Positions 6,915-14,346 of a DNA stretch of 14,346 nt are shown here, in pieces. The stretch comes from Podila epigama (lineage: Eukaryota; Mortierellomycota; Mortierellomycetes; Mortierellales; Mortierellaceae), in assembly GCA_015679605.1 (NCBI GenBank), contig JAAAVE010000270.1, positions 3,502-17,847 of the forward strand, given 5' to 3'. Under the pieces are notes generated by a model, which was given only the letters and a program-made list of their open reading frames with translations, did not search any database and was not told where the DNA came from. The number at the start of each line of letters is the position of its first letter. The first letter of the stretch is position 1. Both the position numbers and the translations under genes were made by a program.

Positions 6915-7964
6915 TTCAGTCGAGAGTAGACGAGAGCCAGCAGTACGTCAGTCCATGTTATCTGACCAACAACTAAAACCAAAGAACGGCATGAACTAAG
7001 GGGAAACTCATGATCAACCAGGGGGTCCACATATCCTACTTGTCGCATCCTTCCTCCTTTCTTGACCCCTCCCTGCACACCAAACCCCTTCCGATTCCTT
7101 TTTTTTTTTTTTTTTCGTATATGCATCCGAGTGTATTCGAGGATTAGAGTACAGGTGAATACGATCCGAGCAGTCCGAATATGGGCGCTGGACGACATCA
7201 CGAAAATGAGCTGCCTCGTGTTGTGGCTTTATAATTGCTGTTGCCCTAGAAAGGTCACGAAAACCTTTTGCTTGCCCTTATTCCAAAGGTAGAGAAAGAG
7301 GTGGTCAAAAAAGATAGACGAATTTGCTGATGCCTTAAGCGACGTGCCTCTCCAAAATCAAATCCATACATTTCAGGAAAGGTGCATGTTGTCGTTCTCA
7401 AGCAAGCAATCCATTGGATATGATACAGGGTTGCAACTGTTGTTCGACTACCAAGCTGTTGCTTGAGTAACCAGGCCTGTTTGAAGATGATGATATTCGT
7501 CAAGATCGGTGTGACTCTGTTCTGGCAGCTCAAAATTTGCAATTGTTCATCCCTATGTGGCAGTTCAGTCAAAGAAACAGAGGCGGGGGTCGAAGCAGAT
7601 GCCGTTGACGGAGATAGGTCGGTCATTCATGCATTCTCTGGTCATCTGGCACTGTAACTGATGTATGCAAGCGGAGGCTCGTGAATTGGCACCACTGGAC
7701 AACGACAACACGCTGACAGACAAACTCTTTCTTTTGCAAATTTTACTTGAAAAGTTCAGATCGCTGTCGCACAGCAAATGGGTGACAATGTGACCCTTAA
7801 GGAAAATTAATTTCATTTGGAACGGTGGTGAGAGGAAACATGAACAATGGGGTAAATTGTGTGACATATTTATTAAAAAGCATCCAATGCCAATGCCAAT
7901 TCATTTCCATTTGATAACACCTTCCCCATCCTAACATCCTAATAATAATCAGACCATTGGTCGC
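6915..7964. other. Intergenic region between divergent genes
   Basis: It holds the promoters of the minus-strand secreted gene and the + strand cyclase gene. There is a 17-T run at 7099-7115. The longest frame is 124 codons on the minus strand (7255-7626, ATG at 7624-7626). I cannot match its translation to any family, and it shows no signal peptide, clear introns or conserved motif. It could be a degraded gene or chance, so I do not call it. Confidence 0.5.
7884..7900 (+). promoter_or_regulatory. Triple CCAAT box upstream of the cyclase gene
   Basis: CCAAT occurs three times at exact 6-bp steps (7884, 7890, 7896), 65-81 bp upstream of the ATG. CCAAT is the core site of the fungal HAP/NF-Y-type complex. 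Whether the sites act here is inference. Confidence 0.4.
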
Positions 7965-8687
7965 ATGCCCTCATCAGACACTGAGACTGTCGCATCACGC
8001 ACTAGACCAAGTCATAGTGACACCATAGGAACCAACAACAACACCACCTACAACAATAACAACACCATGGACACCAGATGTTCATCTAATGGTCTCCCTG
8101 AGGATGCCACTCACCACCATCTTGGAGTGCCCAACCAATTACCCACTGAGGATCACACTTCACGACCAGGATTAAGAGGCAACATCTATTTACCACCCAA
8201 CCAAACGCAACATCCCCTCGACAATTCCGTTTCACAACCTATCCCAAGGCGGAAGAATAATAGCAAGGATGGCCTCGAGTCTGGCTTGCGCGCCTTCTTT
8301 CGCTCGTCCTCCCGTCCTCCATCGCCAGAGCTCGATATGTTTGCCACATCGCATTCCAATCACAGTCATACGCGCAAGACCTCCTTTGGTAGCAACAGAA
8401 GTTCCTCGTTCGCTAGTTCTGTTGGCTCACTCCTGCCTTTCGGAGGAGGGTCTTTACCAAACAACAATTCGAGCATTCAGTCAAACGCAGCATCAAGTCC
8501 CGTTCAACCTCACAACTCGCAGCAGCAATACTTGTACAATCAGCAGTTCTCACAGCGGCCGTTGCACCCTTTCAGTCCTGACTCGGAGCGAAGGCGTTCT
8601 GCTGAATCCTACTCGCGGTGTCCATCACCCGATCCTAGTGGACAACAGAAGCAGCCATATCATGGTCAGGGGCAGCAGCAACAACAG

Positions 8688-8719
<32 letters not shown>

Positions 8720-11700
8720 ACAGTATCAACAGTATCAACAGTATCAACAACAGCAACAATACCAGCAGCAGTACCAATACCAGCAGCAGCAATACCAGCA
8801 TCAACAACAATACCAACAACAGCAACAATACCAGCAGCAGCAACAACAAGAGCAGCTTACGAGCACCACAACTTCTAATCGGAGAAATGCTTTTCCAAAC
8901 ACTCCACCATCACAGGCAAAGCCTCACCAGAGAACTAACTCCATAAGGAGTAACAAGGCCACTGTACTGCATCGCCGTACAAAATCAACAGACTTTGGCG
9001 ATATGTTTTCAAAGCGACCTGCACTGCACGATTCAGAGAACCAAACCTCGCATACTGCAAGCCCAGCAAAGGAAGCAAAAAAGATAATTCTTGGATTGTT
9101 CAAGAAAAAGAATAGTAGCAGTGGTAGTAGTATCAGTAACAATACCACTGCGACACACCAGACTGCCGGTTAGTCCTGCCTCTCATTTCGCTCTATGAGG
9201 AAGGAGATAGGAGTGGGTGCCTTTTTTCTTTTTGCACTGCGTATATCGTTTGTAACTAACAGTTTTTTGCAATATTATGCTCATTGCATAGGACAACGCA
9301 AATACTCTGCAGATGATCCTTACCTACTCCCTCTCTCACCACCATCCTCAACATCCATCCATGCATTCCACTCAGACTTGGATCCACATGCCACTATCGT
9401 TTTTGATAAGAGACAAGGCAGCGATGGAAGCGATACCCAGAGACTTGTTGCAGGGAATAGGAAACAATCGAAAAAGGACATCAATAGCAACACGCAGAAT
9501 GCTGTTGGCATGGTAATATACTGTCCTTGCACAATGTCGATGAATATGTCGCTTCAATCATTACTAATTCTGTCCCTAATCACATCCACTTAGCATGATA
9601 TGTTGCCAGGGTACATTGGTATGCAACTCGTTTTTGTATGGTGTGACATGAAGATATGTGGCAGTCCGTAAAGTATGCTCACTGTATTAACTCGACACGT
9701 GTATTTCGCCCCAACCGACCTTGTCTATCTTGTCGTTCGGGGATGCTTCATCGTTTGTTCCTACCATAGTTGATTTTGCCGACTTGATGGAAACCAATGA
9801 CAATGCGACAAACGCTCCTTGGACTCCACTCGTAACGTCTGGAGCGGGAGCAGAGACTTGGCATGCTCCTGAGAGCTGGGGTGTCAATCCTTCAACTATA
9901 TCTCCCTCAAGTGCTGTGCCAACATCCTTGGTATCCTCACCTGTAAATGCCACCTCTGAGGAAACGGACCCAAATGATGATTACGATAACTGGGATTTTG
10001 GGACAAAGAAATTGTCAACAGTCAGAATCTTTCGACCAGACACGACCTACACAACCGTCAACTGTGTCTCCAATATTACTGCAAGTGAACTGAGCACTAT
10101 GCTTGGCAAAAAGATCTTCAAGCCGGATATATCAAAATACCATCTCTATATCCTCCGCAACGATGTTGGTATGTCTAAAATATTTTATTTTGTCCGCCTA
10201 TATTGACTAGAATAGCGACATTACCAAGTTCCAGCCTTTAGCCTTTTGAACTAACCCAACGATTGAATACCCCCCAGTGCGACCGCTTGCACCGAATGAG
10301 CATCCGCTCAACATCCTTAGACGCTGCCTGTTACAATTTGGTTACACGGATCAGGACAAGCTGGAGGAGCTCTCTGGCAAGGACAATAGTTTCCTATGTC
10401 GATTTACCTTTGCAGAAGCAGGCTTACCTCGAGTGACTGTAAGGAAAACTGGTACTCCGGCATCAAAAAAACGATGTCTTTTGTCAAAAAAATAGTCTCC
10501 CCTCTGTTGGAACATAGAATGCCATGTGGTCTCTAATTCTTTGATTCTTCCTTCGTTCATATTTTCCTCAGGAGGCAGAATTTCTTGCCAACAGTATATA
10601 TGCAGACGTCAATCTCCAGCGGAGACAGCTCCCAACAATTCCGATTTTCTTGTACTCGAGGGCAAAAGACATTGTCCGTCTTAACGTATCACATAACCAG
10701 CGGATGGACCTCCCATTGGATTTTGTACAGAACTGCAGTTCACTGAAAGAACTGCGAGTGGCCTACAACGACATGGATATGGTCCCCAGCAATATCCAGT
10801 TTATTGTTCATCTCCAGTCACTGGATCTTCGTGGCAATCGCATTAAGGATTTATCAAAGGCTTGTTTGGAGAACGCACGAGAGCTCATGATCCTTGTGTT
10901 GCAATGTAACCGACTAAAAACAATTCCGGACAGCCTCGCGTCTCTCCAGTATCTTCGAGTGCTAAACTTGTCCAGCAACAACATCTCCAAATTTCCTCCT
11001 GCATTGTGCCGCATTACTTCACTACAGGAACTAGACCTCAGCTTCAATGAAATTACAGAGGTTCCGGACCAGATCGGCCAATTGACCCTCCTTCGCACAC
11101 TGTTGCTCTACGGAAACAGAATTAGCCCTTTCCTACCAAAGTCAATGGAGGAGCTGATACGCCTACGGAAATTGGACATCCGGCAAAACGGAATATTGAA
11201 CCTGGACGCGATTAATGACCTCCCAGCGCTAGAAGAGGTTTTGGTTGACTACAACACAAATGTCGTGCTGAACAATTCGTTCAAGGCATTGACTCATGCG
11301 TCAATCTTAAAGTGCAATATGACAGATGTCAATATACGAGGAACTGGCAACACCCTTACATTTCTGGACGTATCTTCCAACAAACTATCCAACTTGGCTG
11401 CAGGTCTTTTTGAGCACCTGCGTAGTCTGGAGATCCTTCGCATGGACAACAATAGCATCACATCCATTCCGTCGACTATTGGTGCCTTGAAGAAACTGAG
11501 GATCCTTTCGGTCGCCAACAATATTCTCTCCAGTCTTCCGGACGAAATCATGCAGCTCGAGTCACTTGTCAAGTTGGACGTACACAGCAATAGTCTCGGT
11601 GATCTCCCAGGGTCGATCTGGATGTGCTCACTCTCGTACCTTAACGCATCTTCCAATGTCTTGGAAACTTTTCCAGACCCTCCGGAAGGCGCAGTAGGAC

Positions 11701-14346
11701 AAACTACTATGCAGAGCTTTTCGTTGCCGACCTCTCCTTCTGGGACGCACCTAGACTCTGAGACCCAGATCGGTCAGACCAGTCAATCATGTGCTTCTGG
11801 TCAATTACAACAGTCAGGTCTGATAGGAAAAGCAGGGTCGCTTCAAGCCAAGCCGCTTCCAGCACCTCCCGTACAACCTCAATCGATTCCGTCCGCTCGC
11901 ACGTTTTCCTTGCCACTTGCCAACGCACTCCAGCATCTTTACTTGGCAGACAACAGGCTACCAAACGATGTTTTCTATCCGCTCTCTCAACTTGGTTCGC
12001 TACTTGTTCTAAACTTGAGCCACAACTATATCACAGAAATTCCACGTAGCAAGATTCCAAATTCAAGTAACATTGAGGAAGTCTACCTTAGTGGCAACCA
12101 GCTGACAAATTTGCCAGGAGATGATATTGAACCTCTCCGCAGTTTGTCCGTACTCCATGTGAATGGCAACAAGTTAACAACCCTGCCAGCAGAATTAGGA
12201 AAAGTGCACAAGCTTGGCGTGCTCGATGTCGGCTGCAACTTGCTCAACTACAACATCTCAAACTGGCCATACGACTGGAACTGGTAAATGAAAATAGAAA
12301 TCATGGACAAAGTTTTTGTGGTCTGCATTTTTGGCTAATGAATCAAGTTGGCATCACTCTAACAATCCTTCTTGCTCAAAACTTGATTTCTAGGAACTGG
12401 AACAAGGAGCTGAAATACTTGAACATGTCTGGCAATAAGCGCCTGCAGATTAAGAGACAAAGCGCCGAAGGCATGCCGGTCACCAATCAACCCAACAGCC
12501 CCCCAGAATTCGGGAGCCTAACACACCTCCGGATTTTAGGACTTATGGATGTAACAATCATGGAGAATGTGCCCGAGGACGCTGTGGAAAGACGTATTCG
12601 AACATCTACTTCTGTATTACACAACATGTCATATGGTATGGCGGATACGCTTGGCGATGGTGAAGATCTTTGCATTTGGGACCTGGTGCACCCAAAGTTT
12701 CAGACGAAGGACGACGAGGTGCTCTTTGGCTTGTTCGATGGCCGTGATGGCCGGTCATCCGCAGCATGCAAGTTGACGAGTCAGCTCAAGGATCGGTTCG
12801 GAAGCTGTTTCAAGATTGAGCTGGAAAAAATGGAGGGCACGGACACGGTGGTCAGTGCATTGCGCAGGACGTTCTTGGGACTAGGTCGAGAATTATGGTC
12901 TAGCACTCAGGAAGCTGACGGACCAGTCGGTGGTGCATCTGCATTGGTGGCCTATGTCAAGGGCGTCACTCTCTACTCGGCCAATGTTGGCGATACAATT
13001 GCGGTATTGGTGAAGAAGTCGGATGCGTTTCAGGTGATATCGCAGAAACACATTCCTTGGAATCCCACGGAGGCTTCCAGGATCAAACGCTCAGGTGGTT
13101 TTGTCAGTGAAAACGGAAAATTGAACGATGAGCTGGATATTTCGCGATCGTTTGGTCAGTATCACCTTGTCCCTATCGTGAATTCAAATCCGTACATCGA
13201 AACGACCACTTTGACCGAGGATGACGATTTTGTCATCATGGCCTCGAAATCATTCTGGGACGTCATGTCATACAGTACTGCTGTCGATATTGCCAAGGCA
13301 GGAAAGCGAGTCTATGGCGATCTTATGTATGCGTCACAGAAACTACGTGACATTGCAATTTCCTACGGTGCACGCGATCATATGGTGGTGATGTTGATAG
13401 GCGTTGGTGATCTCTTCAAGAAGAAAGAGCCTTCGGAGGAGAACGACTACCACCAACCAACCTATAAACGTCCAAAGGCCACAGAAGGACCTCTGGATGC
13501 AGTAAGTGACTACCTCATCTTGTATCGTTGGTGTCATTATCAATGATAGCGTGATATTTTTCTGTCTTGTTTGCTAATATGAATAACCAACTCGTAATGA
13601 CATAGTTGAAATACTTGAAGCCGGAAATCGAACCACCACAAGGTGATGTTGCAATGGTGTTTGCGTATGTCAAGAACGCGACCAAGCTTTGGGAGGAGAT
13701 GCCGATTCCCATGGCAATTGCTATGAAAGAAGTTTTCAATGTCATGCGCCGGCAATTGCGCTCCATCGGAGGTTATGAGGTCAAGAACGAAGCTGAGGCG
13801 ATGATGGCGTCCTTTTCCAGTGTGCCTGCTGCCATGCTGTGGTGTTTTAAGGTCCAGGAACTGCTGGTTCAAGCTGATTGGCCACAGGATATTTTGGACT
13901 GTGAAGATGGCAAGACGGTGGTGCACCCCAACAATCCCGATCAACTTCTCTACAGGGGTCTCTCGGTGAGGATGGGTATTCACTGGGGCAACCCTGTCAG
14001 TCATCGAGATGAAGTGACACGGAGAATGGATTATTATGGTCAGATGGTCAATCGCTCAGCGCGTATATCGAATCTTGCCGATGGAGGTGAAATTTGTGTT
14101 AGCAGCGATGTCATCAATGTGATCCAGCAGCTTATGTCGGATCCGGATCTGATAGAGTCTGACTCGCCTTATGCGGAGCACATCCGTGAGATCCGGAAGC
14201 TGGGCTTTGTTATCATTGGGCTGGGCGAAATCAAGTTGAAGGGCCTAGAGACGCCGGAGCCATTGCATCTTGTATATTCACAACAACTAGCAGCACGATA
14301 TTCCAAGGATACGCTGAAGACTATTGCTGGTACACCATTATTAGGA
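7965..14346 (+). CDS. CYR1: Fungal adenylate cyclase (CYR1 type), catalytic metal sites altered; 3' end outside window
   Basis: The exons I infer are 7965-9168, 9292-9512, 9594-9618, 9770-10168, 10278-10438, 10572-12283, 12394-13501 and 13606-14346 (open). Phases agree at every joint, giving 1857 codons so far. An in-frame TAA (about 7933) precedes the ATG at 7965. Domain order: disordered Ser/Asn/Gln-rich N-terminus (1-560), Ras-association domain (about 565-670), about 20 leucine-rich repeats (about 695-1300), PP2C-like domain (about 1320-1580) and class III cyclase domain (from about 1620). In fungi this enzyme makes cAMP from ATP at membranes, controlled by Ras or G-alpha, and feeds protein kinase A. 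Here both metal-binding aspartates of the cyclase domain are replaced (Tyr1631, Glu1674), so own activity is doubtful. All introns are 81-151 bp with CTAAC/CTAAT-like branch sites in most. Family assignment is very secure; the exon 2-3 joints are less so. Confidence 0.95.
8640..8853 (+). repeat. Gln/Tyr-rich low-complexity tract in the cyclase N-terminus
   Basis: Mixed CAG/CAA codons encode runs of Gln interrupted by Tyr in a YQQ/YQQQQ rhythm, about 70 residues (roughly 226-296). Synonymous interruptions argue against recent pure CAG expansion. The tract is prion-like in composition and probably unstructured. The opposite strand gives a spurious poly-Leu frame. Confidence 0.9.
9169..9769 (+). 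other. Three introns and a 25-nt microexon in the cyclase gene
   Basis: Exon 1 would end G|GTTAGT (9168), avoiding the TAG at 9171-9173. Intron 1 (9169-9291) has an AACTAAC branch site and ends GCATAG; an alternative acceptor at 9312 is in the same phase. Exon 2 (9292-9512) ends ATG|GTAATA. Intron 2 (9513-9593) has CCCTAATC and ends CACTTAG. The microexon 9594-9618 encodes HDMLPGYI plus one base. Intron 3 (9619-9769) runs GTATGC to CCATAG. Joining exon 2 directly to exon 4 breaks the frame; the microexon repairs it. Confidence 0.6.
10009..10438 (+). other. Ras-association (RA) domain of the cyclase
   Basis: The domain spans exons 4 and 5. Recognisable pieces are STVRIFRPDTTYTTV, ASELSTMLGKKIF, YHLYILRNDV, then RPLAPNEHPLNILRRC and FLCRFTFAE. 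This is the usual RA/ubiquitin-like fold pattern of fungal cyclases and probably binds GTP-loaded Ras. The 109-bp intron (10169-10277, GTATGT donor, AACTAACCC branch) cuts it in phase 1. The next intron (10439-10571, GTAAGG donor) follows it in phase 0. Confidence 0.85.
10656..12570 (+). other. Leucine-rich repeat domain of the cyclase
   Basis: About 20 repeats of 22-24 residues fit LxxLxLxxNxIxxLP, for example LRVLNLSSNNISKFP and LQELDLSFNEITEVP. After about 14 repeats a Ser/Pro/Gln-rich linker of about 75 residues (nt 11690-11920), including PLPAPPVQPQ, interrupts the solenoid. The repeats then resume with LQHLYLADNRLP and run across the intron at 12284-12393 (GTAAAT donor, CTAAC branch). 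In yeast CYR1 this region binds regulators and membrane-linked partners. Confidence 0.9.
12620..13420 (+). other. PP2C-like domain of the cyclase
   Basis: PP2C landmarks are visible: LFGLFDGRDG (usual FDGHGG), GGASALVAYV, ANVGDTIAVL, SRSFGQYHLVP and FVIMASKSFWDVMS (an Asp is usual in the ACDGLWD equivalent), ending ARDHMVVMLIGV (Asn is usual after Asp). Several phosphatase metal ligands are thus absent. Degenerate PP2C-like domains are normal in fungal cyclases, so this one is probably structural or regulatory. Confidence 0.85.
13606..14346 (+). other. Class III cyclase homology domain with replaced metal ligands
   Basis: Exon 8 follows a GTAAGT intron (13502-13605) in phase 0. The active-site segment VFTDIK of family members reads VFAYVK here (Tyr at 13666-13668). 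The segment KTEGDAFM reads KNEAEAMM (Ala-Glu at 13792-13797). Kept are the substrate Lys (13783), the Asp of RMDYYG (14029), and Asn (14050) and Arg (14062) of VNRSAR, as well as RGLSVRMGIHWG. The frame is still open at the window end. Confidence 0.9.

Noticed and set aside
6716-7201. 161-codon minus-strand frame as one protein
   Set aside because: The part before residue 121 reads through the TATA box and a poly-T tract; the real start is the signal peptide Met at 6841.
7255-7626. 124-codon minus-strand frame as a gene
   Set aside because: It has an ATG but no family match, motif or splice support that I can see; kept only as a note in the intergenic entry.
8625-8849. Minus-strand poly-Leu frame
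   Set aside because: It is the antisense of the CAG/CAA tract in the cyclase N-terminus, with no other content.
8269-8946. 225-codon + strand frame inside cyclase exon 1
   Set aside because: It is a frame-shifted reading of the same low-complexity DNA (Ser/Asn in place of Gln); the frame from 7965 joins the RA domain in phase.
9195-9593. 132-codon frame as a separate gene
   Set aside because: Its middle part fits better as cyclase exon 2, bounded by a branch site, acceptor and donor; the ends read like intron.
1-14346. tRNA, rRNA or CRISPR array
   Set aside because: No cloverleaf with A/B box pattern, rRNA-like stretch or regularly spaced repeat-spacer array was seen on either strand.
7965-14346. 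Cyclase gene as a decayed pseudogene
   Set aside because: Eight exons join without a stop or frame break and keep all domain cores, so only the catalytic metal sites are altered.

Overview
The window looks like nuclear DNA of a fungus, most likely an early-diverging filamentous lineage of the Mucoromycota/Mortierellomycota type. The evidence is a multi-exon adenylate cyclase with the domain order known only from fungi (disordered N-terminus, Ras-association, leucine-rich repeats, PP2C-like domain, class III cyclase domain). Its introns are short (81-151 bp) with GTATGT/GTAAGT-like donors and CTAAC/CTAAT branch sites. The lineage call is inference; no marker gene is present.

Left part (1-5100). 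A Sel1-repeat gene on the + strand is cut by the window start. It converges on a minus-strand gene for a small secreted 18-cysteine protein. This whole arrangement (Sel1 3' end, its 3' flank, the cysteine-rich gene and its upstream region) occurs three times in tandem, starting near 619, 2264 and 3750. The Sel1 parts of units 2 and 3 are short decayed remnants. The cysteine-rich gene is a pseudogene in unit 1 (1282-1777) and intact in units 2 (2742-3239) and 3 (4118-4621). The two intact copies share all 18 cysteines at identical spacing. Their signal peptides and upstream DNA are more alike than their mature coding parts. Both have an ATG-free leader and a probable intron ending just before the start codon.

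Middle part (5100-7964). This is mostly non-coding: four ~39 bp purine-rich tandem repeats, a possible element relic, and long poly-A and poly-T runs. It holds one two-exon minus-strand gene (6297-6841) for a ~130-residue secreted protein whose first exon encodes exactly the signal peptide.

Right part (7965-14346). One large + strand gene encodes a CYR1-type adenylate cyclase, cut by the window end. Eight exons, including a 25-nt microexon, join with consistent phases into 1857 codons. The cyclase domain keeps the substrate lysine and aspartate and the Asn/Arg transition-state pair. Both metal-binding aspartates are replaced (Asp to Tyr and Asp to Glu). The open frame and clean splicing suggest an expressed pseudo-cyclase, or a C2-like partner for another cyclase paralog, rather than a dead gene. 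This is the most notable feature of the window.
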